Notes: generated from the sequence alone by a model not told the origin. DNA of 64,000 nt from Legionella jordanis (GCF_900637635.1 NZ_LR134383.1:2511501-2575500); one strand, 5' to 3'. Positions 16,464 through 26,510 are shown, counted from the stretch's first letter. Program-made: numbers and translations.

Positions 16464-19400
16464 TTAGGGACTCTTGCCATTGACAACGGCTGGCATTTGC
16501 TCCACTGTTTTGGAATTTTGCACCTCTCCAGCCGGATTGAAAAATAAGGCTGCCACTGCCTCTTTGTATGGAGACCGGCTCACCCCCTCCCTTTTTATTT
16601 CTTTTTCACCAGCAGTTGTGGTCGCTTCGATGCTTTGAATGATTTGGCCAACTTCATCTGCATCTTTTATTAGAACGAAACTTTCCATCATTTCAGATAA
16701 GGTTAAGTCCTTATTTGGCGGAATCATATAAACGCTTGATACAGACAATGATTCTTCTAAAGGTTTTACTTGTGCGGGAGGCATTGCAACCACTGTGGTT
16801 TGTGGTTTAGCAAACCAATTCCAAAAACGACTGAGGTAACTGCTTTGCGTTTGTTCTGATTTTGACGCTTTCACCGCATCGAGTTTCTTACGATAAGCTT
16901 GTAAATCTACAATGGCAGCTCGATTTTCTTCTTTTTTGACAGTACTTTCAGTGCTGTCTTTATTCTTTGCTAACGGTTTTTCTGAATTGTCCACAACTTG
17001 AGAAAATCCTGATTGAGCACGATTTAATTGACTTAGTTGCATCACTTCTTGTTTTAAACTATTAAAACTCGCGTCCAATTGCTCAAGGGAAAGCTGAAAG
17101 TCCATCCCTGGGCTTCGTCTGGCATCATTAAAGCTTGCTTGGTTCAAATAATCTCTTGTTTCTTTCAACGACTTGGTAATTGCATCAACTGATTCGTTTA
17201 ATTCGGCCTGACAATCTTTAGCGGCTTTACCATCAAGAAAAGCATTTTGTTCATCAATTAAGTCATTCAGTTTACTCATTTGAGTTTTTAGTTCATTAAG
17301 TACTCTTTGTTCTTCACTCACTCTTTCGCGACTTGGCCATATACGAAATGCATTACGTAATCGCTCAAATGGGCCAAAGGCAAAATAGGTACTCAATTCC
17401 GCGACAAGGTAGTCCGTTAACAGGGTTTTTGCAATGGCCAATCCCAGACATTTCAACAGCAACAATGAAGTTAATCCTGCACGCCGCCAAAAAGATGGAT
17501 TTTGGTTTATTTGGGTGAATTCATCACGTCTATTCCAAATCTCCATGCCCAATTTATAACTAATTCGAGCTAAAGCGATAACGCCAAAGATGATGGCTCC
17601 TATCGGAGTAGCTGTTGCTCCAATGGCACCAGTAACACCAAGCGCAGTTAGTAAGCCTTCTAATACGCCACTTCCAGCAAGAATTGGCAACAGTAAAGAC
17701 AGCCAAGTAAACATGAGGCTAAACACTTCGAATGAGTTTGACAAAACGATGTACAGCAATCGTATGGGTTTGGATTTGTGGTACTCCCATTCAGCAATAC
17801 TAATACCTAGCAAAGGTTCTTTGGAATCAAGCATGGCTTGGCGCTCATCCATTTCTTTACTCACCAGTTTCTGCGTTTCTGCGAGCTTCGTTTTAAGATT
17901 TTTCAGCTGCATTTTGCGTATTCTGGTGTTCGCTACAGCCAACGTTTCATACATGCTGTCCTTATTGGCTGCATTGAGCATGATAAAGCCTTCATCGTCC
18001 ATTTCCTCAGAATCTATTTGTATCCCAGCTAAGGCCTTGTTTTGCTCCACTAACTGTTCATGATGCAAAACTTTAATTTTCTCTAAAGCGGCTGCCATTT
18101 GCTGGATTGCTGTTTGTTGCAGACTCATAATTTTTTCTGGATTACTAATCTGCTCCGCAGTATCAATTGCCATGATTAATATACGATTAATTAAAGCCAA
18201 TTTAACAAGTTTGTCGTTATCTGGATCCGACAGATCAATATGACTAATTAAAAACACGAGCTGAGATTCTGTCTCTGCAATTGCAGGCTCATCATCCGGA
18301 GATGAGGGTAGAAATTGATCAAATTTTTTAAATTGATTTTCTAAAGCGTCCACCATCCCATTGATGTCGATAGTCTTTTTTCGCAATAACTGCGGGAACA
18401 AATATTCAATTGTTTTTGCCGCATTGAATTCCACATTATTGAGCTTGATTTGCTGATATTGCAGGTAGTACATGATGAATGCATCACGTTCTGTGTCGGA
18501 TGCACCCTCTGGATTTTGGGCATAATGGAGAGCGCTTTCTTCAAGAGTCCTTTGGATTTCAATACCCAACACTGGGTATAAGCGTTTTTTTGCTTCTTCT
18601 TTAAACTCGGACGCTTTATCCAACACTATACCGCTGTACTCACTCATTAAATCATTAAAAATTGGAGCAATTTGTTCCTGGACTGTTTCACTTTGAATGA
18701 CAACCATCGCCAGATTAACCAAGAAAGGATAGGGTAATAATTGCGCCAGGTTTTGCTTCACCACCTTACTGGCTATGTTTGCTAAATAATTCGCCCCCCA
18801 AGGAATGATCGTTTCATCGGCAACATTGATCATGTTATTAACCAAGGCATCCATGATTTTTTCTTGACTTGGGAGCAAATTGCTTTCCGCCAGAGGATCA
18901 TTCAATTTAGCAATTAATGCTGGAATAGGTTCCTTATCCAGAGCGCTCGCAAAAGCCTGTTCCTTTTCCAGAACATTGCCAATGACACTGTCAGCAAAAT
19001 AATATTTCAGTAAATTAAAGACAAAATTATCATTAACAGCACTGGCGCCATTTGTCGCATTAGGCAACGCATTCCAAGCCAGGCGAAGCAGTTTTCCAAG
19101 AGCGGAGACATTGACCTGCCTTAGCAACTCCTCTTGTGTAACTTGAACGGCATCTGCACTGAGCAGGGTACTGATGTGCGCCCTTAGTTTCTGATCATGC
19201 TCCAGATCGTACAGCAAGGCATTAATTAGCTGATTTAATGCATTGATGTAACTTATCTTTTTTTGACAAAGATCAAGTACATCGTTATTTTTGCTGAGTT
19301 TTTGTAATTTTTTACAAGAGAGTTCCTGTTCATCGAGTCGTTCTTGAATGAGCTTAAGCATGTTGCTGATTACCGGCTTGACGGTTTCAAAACTCTCCTC

Positions 19401-21536
19401 AGTTTGCTTTCTTAAATTCTCTCTTGGAGTTAGCCAATGGTTATTATTTGCTTCTTTTTTAGAATGGTTACCTAATTCCAAAGCAGCAACTTTAAGCGCT
19501 TGAAATTCTGCCCATTGAAATTTTCCATCCAGTCGACAACATTCTTTGAAGGTTCGCCAATCTTCCGGAGACCAAACAATATCCTCTCTTAATTTGGAGT
19601 AGATGCTTCGGAGTTTATGATAATGCCCCCCTAGGGATGGGGCGCGAGAATCCAACATACTTTCCAAGGCTGGAACAAGTTTCTCTTCCTGGTATTTACC
19701 GACCATGCGTTGAATGGCTGGATTTAGAAATTCACGTTGAAAAGCTTGATGCACAGGATGTGGGCTTTCTTTGGCTTGTTTGGCACCTGCCGCCAATTCC
19801 TTAAATATTGGCCCGAAATTATTCAGTTGAAGCTCTCTTTGCCAATTCAACTCAAATTGACTTTCCAAATGTTGTAATCGATAAAGGAGCATTAATACAT
19901 CCAACTTTTGCAAGTCAGATGAGCCAACATTCTCTTCAAGAACGCTTATCAATGATGCTGTCATATCATTGCTTTTCGGATAATTGGCAATGCGACTGTT
20001 CAATGGGGTTGCCAAATTAAATTTGGCGTTCATCTGGGCCTCGAAAGCCAGATAATTCTTATAAAGGAATTCTTGACGTACTAGATCGGGCTTCGATTTG
20101 ACCACTTCATCCATATAAGCGGCAAAAAATCTTTCCTTAAGCACCTCCTCAATTTCACTCGTCTTCGCCAATTCATAAAAAGCAAAATAGGCCATTAATT
20201 TATCCGTTTTGTATTCCAAGGGAGAATTATCAATCACTTGAAAAACACGCGTTAAGGCGTTGGCTCTGGAGACATAATGACGAACGGATTGAGGAATAAA
20301 AGATAAGGCGTAGTTGTAGAAAACGCCTAAGCCATCCACTACAACCTGAACCACTTTACCTGCGTTGGAGGCATGACCCCGCAAATCTTGGTAATAGTTA
20401 TTGGTTTGCACTAGCCACGCAGGCAACAAAGCGGGGTCCACTTCATTGCATAAGCTACTTAAGCGATCAAAATGGCTAAAAGCAGTTTTTACCTCGAATA
20501 CCCTGTCTAGGGGGTTTGGGTTTTGAGCAGCTGCGACAGCAGCCTGAGCCAAACCAAAAACACCAGCTACAGCATCGGAACATTGTTGAGCTGGAATCAA
20601 TAAGGTTTCCAGGAGAATCGTTTGTAACGATTCAAAATTAACACCCAGAGTGGCAAGAAGCCTCTTGCGTGCAAGACTTATCTCATCACCATCTAATTCA
20701 CTTGAAGGAAAAATAGCCTTTTTCTTTTCTTCCAGCTGAAGCGCCGCATCCAGGATCTTGTTGATGAATGGCAGCAAGTCACTTGTAATGGTTTCTTGCA
20801 GTTGCGCATCAAATCCTTGCACATTGGGCATGGTAATGTCCAGGGCAATCTTAAGGCCTTTTATAATGAAATCCTGCCTGTCTACTCCATAGAGCTTCAT
20901 TCCCTGATTCATACAATCTAAAGCGGCAGCCAGCATTTCAGCAGATTTTCTTGGCTGATAATGGACACCCGTATTCTTAGCAAGGCTCAGGCAAGTCTTT
21001 TCCAATACAAATGGCAACGCCAAAAGCGAATCCATATAAGCTCTTTGCGCTTTTAAAGCTTCAGTGTATTTTTCTCTCGGTGCATCAACACCTAGTACTT
21101 GACTCACGGATACATCTGATTGAGTCTCATCTACTGCATTGATAAAACGAATAGCATGTTCACAGCTCCTGCGAGCTTTATCCAAACGACTCAGATAACT
21201 GGTTTTAATAAGCTTCACTGCCCAGTTATCCTGGCTTGCTTCAGTGACTTCGGTAACTATGGATTGAGAAAAAGATACGATTCTTTGATAGAGCTCTTCA
21301 TTCTTACTGTCCCAATCAAGACCCTGCCCTTTTTCCAGTACTTCGGTACAAAGATCACTCCATTCCTTACTTTGTAAAACGGCTTGATGGCGAAATGCCA
21401 CATGCAAATAAAAAGCATAGCTCTTTGAATCATATCCAGCCTCATCCAAGGTGAAACCGCATAAATCAAGAATAAACTGCGTAAGTTGCATTTTGTCCCT
21501 TGCAATTACTTTTGATACTTCTTCATTTGCAAGCAT
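16464..21536 (-). CDS. Very large hypothetical protein (1690 residues), candidate effector
   Basis: Not recognised. The first 1200 residues are almost wholly helical, with many Leu/Gln/Glu-rich amphipathic stretches and no signal peptide. Residues about 1257-1400 hold a strongly hydrophobic block (FTWLSLLLPILAGSG, a Gly/Ala/Thr-rich GVTGAIGATATPIGAII, then LTSLLLLKCLGLAIAKTLL), enough for two to four membrane helices. A coiled coil follows (about 1405-1470), then a Ser/Thr/Lys-rich tail. The size and late hydrophobic hairpin recall large Legionella effectors that insert into host membranes. The ATG at 21536 has no ribosome site; the ATG at 21491 has AAGGGA five bases ahead and may be the true start. 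Confidence 0.75.
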   Translation of the reverse strand: MLANEEVSKVIARDKMQLTQFILDLCGFTLDEAGYDSKSYAFYLHVAFRHQAVLQSKEWSDLCTEVLEKGQGLDWDSKNEELYQRIVSFSQSIVTEVTEASQDNWAVKLIKTSYLSRLDKARRSCEHAIRFINAVDETQSDVSVSQVLGVDAPREKYTEALKAQRAYMDSLLALPFVLEKTCLSLAKNTGVHYQPRKSAEMLAAALDCMNQGMKLYGVDRQDFIIKGLKIALDITMPNVQGFDAQLQETITSDLLPFINKILDAALQLEEKKKAIFPSSELDGDEISLARKRLLATLGVNFESLQTILLETLLIPAQQCSDAVAGVFGLAQAAVAAAQNPNPLDRVFEVKTAFSHFDRLSSLCNEVDPALLPAWLVQTNNYYQDLRGHASNAGKVVQVVVDGLGVFYNYALSFIPQSVRHYVSRANALTRVFQVIDNSPLEYKTDKLMAYFAFYELAKTSEIEEVLKERFFAAYMDEVVKSKPDLVRQEFLYKNYLAFEAQMNAKFNLATPLNSRIANYPKSNDMTASLISVLEENVGSSDLQKLDVLMLLYRLQHLESQFELNWQRELQLNNFGPIFKELAAGAKQAKESPHPVHQAFQREFLNPAIQRMVGKYQEEKLVPALESMLDSRAPSLGGHYHKLRSIYSKLREDIVWSPEDWRTFKECCRLDGKFQWAEFQALKVAALELGNHSKKEANNNHWLTPRENLRKQTEESFETVKPVISNMLKLIQERLDEQELSCKKLQKLSKNNDVLDLCQKKISYINALNQLINALLYDLEHDQKLRAHISTLLSADAVQVTQEELLRQVNVSALGKLLRLAWNALPNATNGASAVNDNFVFNLLKYYFADSVIGNVLEKEQAFASALDKEPIPALIAKLNDPLAESNLLPSQEKIMDALVNNMINVADETIIPWGANYLANIASKVVKQNLAQLLPYPFLVNLAMVVIQSETVQEQIAPIFNDLMSEYSGIVLDKASEFKEEAKKRLYPVLGIEIQRTLEESALHYAQNPEGASDTERDAFIMYYLQYQQIKLNNVEFNAAKTIEYLFPQLLRKKTIDINGMVDALENQFKKFDQFLPSSPDDEPAIAETESQLVFLISHIDLSDPDNDKLVKLALINRILIMAIDTAEQISNPEKIMSLQQTAIQQMAAALEKIKVLHHEQLVEQNKALAGIQIDSEEMDDEGFIMLNAANKDSMYETLAVANTRIRKMQLKNLKTKLAETQKLVSKEMDERQAMLDSKEPLLGISIAEWEYHKSKPIRLLYIVLSNSFEVFSLMFTWLSLLLPILAGSGVLEGLLTALGVTGAIGATATPIGAIIFGVIALARISYKLGMEIWNRRDEFTQINQNPSFWRRAGLTSLLLLKCLGLAIAKTLLTDYLVAELSTYFAFGPFERLRNAFRIWPSRERVSEEQRVLNELKTQMSKLNDLIDEQNAFLDGKAAKDCQAELNESVDAITKSLKETRDYLNQASFNDARRSPGMDFQLSLEQLDASFNSLKQEVMQLSQLNRAQSGFSQVVDNSEKPLAKNKDSTESTVKKEENRAAIVDLQAYRKKLDAVKASKSEQTQSSYLSRFWNWFAKPQTTVVAMPPAQVKPLEESLSVSSVYMIPPNKDLTLSEMMESFVLIKDADEVGQIIQSIEATTTAGEKEIKREGVSRSPYKEAVAALFFNPAGEVQNSKTVEQMPAVVNGKSP

Positions 21537-21557
21537 GGTGGATCACTAAGAACAACA

Positions 21558-21589
21558 GGTATAAATGCAGTATAAATGCTTAAGCTTAA
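21558..21589 (-). promoter_or_regulatory. Tandem 11-bp repeat and palindrome in the promoter of the giant gene
   Basis: On the plus strand GGTATAAATGC and AGTATAAATGC lie head to tail (21558-21579), directly followed by the palindrome TTAAGCTTAA (21580-21589). On the minus strand this gives TATACT as a -10 at 21574-21569, with the palindrome in the place of the spacer and -35 and no proper -35 hexamer. An 11-base period equals one helical turn, so a regulator may bind. Confidence 0.45.
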
Positions 21590-21791
21590 CGAATTATGAA
21601 TAAAGTTCGATCATTATGAATTGTTTTTTTCTTTACTGAATAAACCTTTTTTCCAGAAAATTAGACTCGGATGGAAATGACTCGCGCATGTATTTATATT
21701 TTTGTTCAATTTTATTTTTTCACTTATCTGAACCTTTTCACAGTGATATCGAATATTAGTCATTCTAATCAAGCAGTTAACAATACAATTC

Positions 21792-22319
21792 TCACTTCAC
21801 AGTTTTTTTGTATAGAATTTCCTCCAGTGGAGCCCCTCCTTCGCAAAACTCCTCTATTTTTTTTTCTTGAGTCATTGCAAACCCCAGTGACTCGTAAAAT
21901 ACTCTGGCGCCATTATTCCTGGACAATACCCAAACGTAGACATATTTGAAGCCTGATTTCGATAACTCAGCAAAGGCTATCTGGCATAATTTTGTCCCTA
22001 ATCCTTGTCGCCAATAAGCTGGGTGCAGATAAATAGCACTGATTTCACCGTCGTTATTATTTGGCTTGGCATCACGAAATACACACATACTCAGAAAGCC
22101 AACAATTTCATGCTCGACTTCCACCACCAGTATGTCTACCTTCTGTTTTATAAGAGCACGCCATTGCTCAGTTTTCTCTTTCAATGACAAACTGTTCAAC
22201 ACAGACGCAGGTATATACTCTTTGTAGGTTTCCTGCCAGGAACAGATGTGATTGCTAGCAATTGCCGCTGCATCTTGCAGCAATGCCTTCCGAATGGTTG
22301 TTGTTAATAACTTATCCAC
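21792..22319 (-). CDS. GNAT family N-acetyltransferase
   Basis: 175 residues. Acetyl-CoA-dependent N-acetyltransferase fold: EISAIYLHPAYWRQGLGTKL (motif A with RxxGxG-type loop) near residue 91, then SRNNGARVFYESLGF (motif B) near residue 133. The start is GTG at 22319 with only a weak upstream GAAG. The closest resemblance by eye is to small-molecule or protein-N-terminal acetyltransferases of the RimI-like set; the substrate cannot be told. It lies upstream of the giant gene on the same strand but is separated from it by 255 bases. Confidence 0.88.
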   Translation of the reverse strand: MDKLLTTTIRKALLQDAAAIASNHICSWQETYKEYIPASVLNSLSLKEKTEQWRALIKQKVDILVVEVEHEIVGFLSMCVFRDAKPNNNDGEISAIYLHPAYWRQGLGTKLCQIAFAELSKSGFKYVYVWVLSRNNGARVFYESLGFAMTQEKKIEEFCEGGAPLEEILYKKTVK

Positions 22320-22452
22320 TTTATTTCTTCTACTAAAAGGAAGATTTTAGCATAACTACTCTGATTTTCTATGGCAGATTCAGGTATTATTATATTAAAC
22401 GGCTCGAAGGGATAATTGGCTCTTGTGCTATTTTTAGTGAGTTAGCCCCAAT

Positions 22453-22473
22453 AAAAAGGGCGCTCAGCGCCCT
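22453..22473 (-). terminator. Intrinsic terminator of the 55-aa gene
   Basis: Minus strand AGGGCGC-TGA-GCGCCCT, a 7-bp GC-rich stem with a 3-base loop, followed by TTTTTATT. It lies 18 bases after the stop codon of the small Gln-rich gene. Confidence 0.88.
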
Positions 22474-22490
22474 GTTTCTCTGGTTTTTGC

Positions 22491-22658
22491 TTAAAAACCT
22501 CTTTTATCCTGTTGTCCAGGTTTTTGTTGTTGTTGGTTTTTTCCAAATTGGCCTTGTTTTTGTTGTCCCGGTTGACTTGGAGCTTGTTTCGGTTGGCCTG
22601 GTTGATTGATACCCATATTTTGATGTTGACTTGGTTTATTCAAATCATCCTTGTTCAT
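22491..22658 (-). CDS. 55-residue Gln/Pro/Gly-rich protein
   Basis: Starts MNKDDLNKPSQHQNMG and continues as an irregular repeat of PGQ/QKQ units, ending QDKRGF. Sixteen of 55 residues are Gln and there is no Cys, Trp or hydrophobic core, so it should be intrinsically disordered and soluble. Support for a real gene is good: AAGGAG stands six bases before the ATG, the frame is clean, and a strong terminator lies just after the stop. No family recognised. It could be a stress-related disordered peptide or a small export substrate; both are guesses. Confidence 0.75.
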   Translation of the reverse strand: MNKDDLNKPSQHQNMGINQPGQPKQAPSQPGQQKQGQFGKNQQQQKPGQQDKRGF

Positions 22659-22903
22659 TTTTATCTCCTTTATGATAGGGGTATCTTTAAAAATAGACTA
22701 ATTGGTCAATAATTGCAAAGCAATGCTGCTTGGAGATTTACTTAAACCATGCATGGGCAATTGGAGGTGTTTTAATCATGCGATCAGAATGGAATTCGAA
22801 ATGGGAGTTTAACTGCAAACGGGAACTCAGGAATTCTCAGCACTCGCAAAGGAGCACATGAGATTCCTAAACTGTTAATAATCAAAAAGGCACGCCGATA
22901 AGA

Positions 22904-23764
22904 TCAATTAGCATTTTCCATGAATTGGCGAATTTTTTTCATGGCATTTTTCTCAAGCTGGCGAACTCGTTCCGCTGAGACTCCATACTTGGCAGCCAAA
23001 TCATGCAAAGTAGCTTTTTCATCAGCAAGCCAACGCTGCTGCAAAATATCCTGGCTGCGCTCATCCAATTGTTCCAAAGCCAGGAATAGCTGCTCACGTC
23101 CACGCTCTCCACTCACTTCCTGTTCAATTAAATAGGCAGGATCACTCATATTGTCATGAAGGAAATGAATCGGTGCTTTAAACCCTTCATCATCGTCGTC
23201 AGAAAGTGGAGCATCATAAGAGGCATCCATGGCATTAAGACGCTGCTCCATAACCAATACGTCTTCGCGGCTCACTCCCAAATCTTTCGCCACTGCATCA
23301 ACTTCTTCGCGGCTAAACCAACCTAAACGATTTTTCATTTGGCGGAGATTAAAAAATAATTTTCTTTGGGCTTTGGTTGTTGCTACTTTCACAATGCGCC
23401 AATTGCGAAGAACAAATTCGTGTATTTCGGCCTTAATCCAGTGAACAGCAAAAGAAACCAAGCGCACGCCCAATTTGGGGTCAAAGCGTTTGACCGCTTT
23501 CATAAGTCCAATGTTGCCTTCTTGAATTAAGTCATTTAGAGGCAAGCCGTAACCTAAGTAGCCGCGTGCAACGCGTACCACATAGCGTAGGTGAGCTAAA
23601 ACCAATTGGCGAGCGGCTTCTAAATCACCTTCATTTTGAAAGCGTTCAGCAAAACTATGCTCTTCTTCAGCAGATAAAATTGGTATTTGATTAACGCGAT
23701 GAATATAGGCATCAAGGCTGCCAATGGGCAGATTGAGAGATGCCAGTTGTAACTGCTGATTCAT
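22904..23764 (-). CDS. rpoH: RNA polymerase heat-shock sigma factor RpoH (sigma-32)
   Basis: 286 residues from the ATG at 23764; GGAGG ends six bases before it, while an open stretch upstream lacks support. Region 2 has [19 protein letters not shown] and [22 protein letters not shown], followed by the RpoH box QRKLFFNLR, which separates RpoH from other sigma factors. Region 4.2 ends [23 protein letters not shown]. It directs transcription of heat-shock genes. Placement downstream of ftsYEX on the same strand is the conserved gammaproteobacterial order; a promoter within ftsX is likely. Confidence 0.97.
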   Translation of the reverse strand: MNQQLQLASLNLPIGSLDAYIHRVNQIPILSAEEEHSFAERFQNEGDLEAARQLVLAHLRYVVRVARGYLGYGLPLNDLIQEGNIGLMKAVKRFDPKLGVRLVSFAVHWIKAEIHEFVLRNWRIVKVATTKAQRKLFFNLRQMKNRLGWFSREEVDAVAKDLGVSREDVLVMEQRLNAMDASYDAPLSDDDDEGFKAPIHFLHDNMSDPAYLIEQEVSGERGREQLFLALEQLDERSQDILQQRWLADEKATLHDLAAKYGVSAERVRQLEKNAMKKIRQFMENAN

Positions 23765-23828
23765 ATACATCCTCCAATTACTACCAAGATTATACTGAAA
23801 CGTTGGTAAAAAACCTCCTGTAGTATAT

Positions 23829-24758
23829 CTAATTATAGGGCTCAATAGAAGCAAGTTGTCGTTTAACGGACAATCTCGCCCCCAACCAGCCCAATAAAGT
23901 AGAGACTAAAACAAGAGAATAGGCTTGCCTTACAGATAATCCCATAATGGGATAATGCATCTGATAGGCCGCGGCTAATTGTTTAATGGCAACTGCAAAA
24001 CTTAACATAAAAATGTTTACAAACAATACAGCCAAAATGGCACCCGCCAAGCTATACCAAATACCTGAATATAGAAAGGGTCGGGCAATAAAAGGGTCAG
24101 TTGCTCCTATTAATTTTAGCACCTGGATCTCCTCATGTCGATTGTGTATAGCGAGTCTGAGCGTGTTGCCAATGATTAACACAACAGCACTGGCTAATAG
24201 CGCCATGACAGCATGAGCGGCCTTATTGGCAAAGCCTAAAATAGCATGAAGACGACTTATCCATTCCATATCAAGCTTTGCCTGTTCAACTTGAGCTAAA
24301 GACTGCAACCGAGTATACAACTGCTGCACCTGAAATGGCTGGCTAAATCCTATCGCAGGAATTACTTCAATCACTGCAGGCAAAGGATTTTCAGGCAAAT
24401 AACGCATGATATCGTGCATGCCTTCTTGCTGCTGAAGTTCCTTTAAACCTTCTTCAGCAGTTTTAAGGTTCACTTTTCCAACCCCTTCCATCGCTTGAAT
24501 CTGAATAACAGCGGCATTTTGTTCCTGATTCGACAAAGACGTTTTCAAGTAAAGAGAAATATGGCCGCCTCTTTGCCAATTTTTCGTAATATTTTGCAGA
24601 TTATCACTTAAAACCCAAAACAGCGCTGGCAGAGTTAAAGTAATAGCAATAACAACCACTGTCATCATCGTGGCCATTGGGTTACGGCAAAGAAAATTAA
24701 GGCTGTTGTTAGCCGCTTGCAAATGGTAGGAAGCCATGGCTCGAATCGTTTTTAACAC
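23829..24758 (-). CDS. ftsX: Cell division ABC transporter-like permease FtsX
   Basis: 309 residues with four membrane helices (near 35, 180, 235 and 285) and a large periplasmic loop between the first two. The family pattern includes [23 protein letters not shown] and, near residue 207, [19 protein letters not shown]. It works with FtsE at the septum to activate wall hydrolases through periplasmic partners. The start overlaps the end of ftsE by seven bases. Confidence 0.95.
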   Translation of the reverse strand: MLKTIRAMASYHLQAANNSLNFLCRNPMATMMTVVVIAITLTLPALFWVLSDNLQNITKNWQRGGHISLYLKTSLSNQEQNAAVIQIQAMEGVGKVNLKTAEEGLKELQQQEGMHDIMRYLPENPLPAVIEVIPAIGFSQPFQVQQLYTRLQSLAQVEQAKLDMEWISRLHAILGFANKAAHAVMALLASAVVLIIGNTLRLAIHNRHEEIQVLKLIGATDPFIARPFLYSGIWYSLAGAILAVLFVNIFMLSFAVAIKQLAAAYQMHYPIMGLSVRQAYSLVLVSTLLGWLGARLSVKRQLASIEPYN

Positions 24759-25402
24759 ATTCGACCTCCTTTGAGCATGAAAATACGATGTTTCATTCCA
24801 GCAATTAAAGCAAGATCATGAGTGGCGATGAGGATGCTAACCCCTACCTGATTAAATTGCTCAAACAATTTCATGATTTCAGTAGATAAACCTGGATCCA
24901 GGTTTCCGGTTGGTTCGTCAGCCAACAGCAAGGCAGGTTTGTGCACGACGGCACGGGCAATCCCCACCCGTTGCTGTTCGCCACCCGATAAATGCAGAGG
25001 CAGCATTTTTTCCTTATTGAGTAATCCTACCATGTCTAATGCGGCATGAACCCGTTTGCTAATCATGGCGGGGCTTACTCCTTGAATTTGCAAAGGAAGA
25101 GCCACGTTGTCGAAGATAGTACGGTCAGTCAACAGATTGGGGGATTGAAAGGTAATGCCGAGACTGGCTCGATAATCAGCTATTTCTTTTTTCTTAAGCT
25201 GATTGAGGCGAATTCCATTGACAACAATTTGCCCTGATGAAGGCGCTTCCAACATTGCGATGAGCTTAAGCAGTGTACTTTTCCCTGCGCCGGAATGACC
25301 AGTTAGAAAAGCCATTTCCCCCCTTTGCAATGAAAAATTAACCTGGCTTAGTGCTTCAAACCCTCCAGGATAGCGTTTAGTCACTTGATCAAAGTTAATC
25401 AT
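24752..25402 (-). CDS. ftsE: Cell division ATP-binding protein FtsE
   Basis: 216 residues, ABC ATPase. Walker A GHSGAGKSTLLK near residue 35, signature LSGGEQQRVGIARA, Walker B LLLADEPTGNLDP and the switch His in IATHDLAL. It pairs with FtsX; the opening MINFDQVTKRYPGG is typical of FtsE. It overlaps ftsY by eight bases, showing tight translational coupling. Confidence 0.96.
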   Translation of the reverse strand: MINFDQVTKRYPGGFEALSQVNFSLQRGEMAFLTGHSGAGKSTLLKLIAMLEAPSSGQIVVNGIRLNQLKKKEIADYRASLGITFQSPNLLTDRTIFDNVALPLQIQGVSPAMISKRVHAALDMVGLLNKEKMLPLHLSGGEQQRVGIARAVVHKPALLLADEPTGNLDPGLSTEIMKLFEQFNQVGVSILIATHDLALIAGMKHRIFMLKGGRMC

Positions 25403-26450
25403 TAAATATGGCTCTCACAAATTGTGAAGCATTGAAAGGACGAAGATCATCTATCCCTTCTCCAATCCCTAGATAACGGAATGGTATGCCTAGTTCATTA
25501 GCAATTGCAAACAGTATCCCTCCTCTTGCAGTACCATCCAGTTTCGTCATCATAATTCCCGTTAAACCAATCGCTTCATGGAATTGGCGGGCCTGATTCA
25601 AGGCATTCTGTCCGATGCTGGCATCCAAAACCAAAAGCACTTCATGAGGCGCTTTGGGATCCAATTTTTGCAGCACCCGCTTCACTTTTTTTAACTCTTC
25701 CATCAAGTTACCCTGGGTGTGAAGCCGCCCTGCGGTATCCGCTATTAACACATCAATTTTTCTGGACCTGGCGGCCTGCAAAGCATCGAAAATCACAGAA
25801 GCGCTATCGGCGCCAGTATGCTGGGCCACGACAGGAATTTGGTTGCGTTCACCCCAAACCTGGAGTTGTTCGACTGCGGCTGCACGAAAAGTATCGCCTG
25901 CAGCCAACATCACTTTTTTACCTTGCTGCTGAAATTGCTTGGCCATTTTACCAATGGATGTGGTTTTACCAGCACCATTAACACCCACCGTGAGGATCAC
26001 AAAAGGAGAATGATCATCCGTTTCCGGATTCAATGGTTTTTCACAAGGCTTAAGCATATTCTCAAGACGCTCTTTTAAAGCATCGAAGACGGCATTGCCA
26101 TCCGTTAACTTCTGCCTGGCCAAACCATCTATCAATTGTTTTAAGATCGTTTGCGACGTCTCAATTCCAAGGTCAGACCCTAAGAGTAAAATCTCAAGTT
26201 CCTCAAGAATGTTGCTGTCAATTTCCTTTTTACCCAGCAATAGCCGTCCAATGCCATCACCGAGCTGTTGGCGGGTCTTGGTTAAACCTCGTTTGAAGCG
26301 AGCAAAAAACCCTTGTTTTTCTGCATCTTGAGCAGATGCGGAAGAATTTTGCCCTTCAATTTCACCCATTTCTTCGGGTGTAGAAAGTGCTTCCGTTGAT
26401 TCTGTAACGGAACCTGTTTCATGCTGATTTCGCTTAAACCATTTAATCAT
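25395..26450 (-). CDS. ftsY: Signal recognition particle receptor FtsY
   Basis: 351 residues. An acidic N-terminal A domain (about 1-60) precedes the NG domain. GTPase motifs are GVNGAGKTTSIGKM, the DTFRAAAVEQLQVW insertion, DTAGRLHTQGNLMEEL, TKLDGTARGG and the C-terminal GIGEGIDDL. It docks the SRP-ribosome complex at the inner membrane. First gene of the ftsYEX operon; 60 bases separate it from the divergent peptidase gene. Confidence 0.97.
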   Translation of the reverse strand: MIKWFKRNQHETGSVTESTEALSTPEEMGEIEGQNSSASAQDAEKQGFFARFKRGLTKTRQQLGDGIGRLLLGKKEIDSNILEELEILLLGSDLGIETSQTILKQLIDGLARQKLTDGNAVFDALKERLENMLKPCEKPLNPETDDHSPFVILTVGVNGAGKTTSIGKMAKQFQQQGKKVMLAAGDTFRAAAVEQLQVWGERNQIPVVAQHTGADSASVIFDALQAARSRKIDVLIADTAGRLHTQGNLMEELKKVKRVLQKLDPKAPHEVLLVLDASIGQNALNQARQFHEAIGLTGIMMTKLDGTARGGILFAIANELGIPFRYLGIGEGIDDLRPFNASQFVRAIFND

Positions 26451-26510
26451 AAGTGTACAAAACAGAGGAAATATGAAATTCTATCACTTTTTTTGCGTCG
26501 GAGTTAATCC

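Noticed and set aside
21580-21589. PmrA box upstream of the giant gene
   Set aside because: TTAAGCTTAA looks similar, but the hexamers are 6 rather than 11 bases apart.
21671-21949. 92-codon plus-strand frame
   Set aside because: More than half is antisense to the GNAT gene, and the remainder is AT-rich Phe/Tyr/Leu runs without a ribosome site.
22512-22712. 66-codon plus-strand frame opposite the small Gln-rich gene
   Set aside because: A Leu/Phe-rich mirror of the Gln/Lys codons; the minus-strand gene has the ribosome site and terminator.
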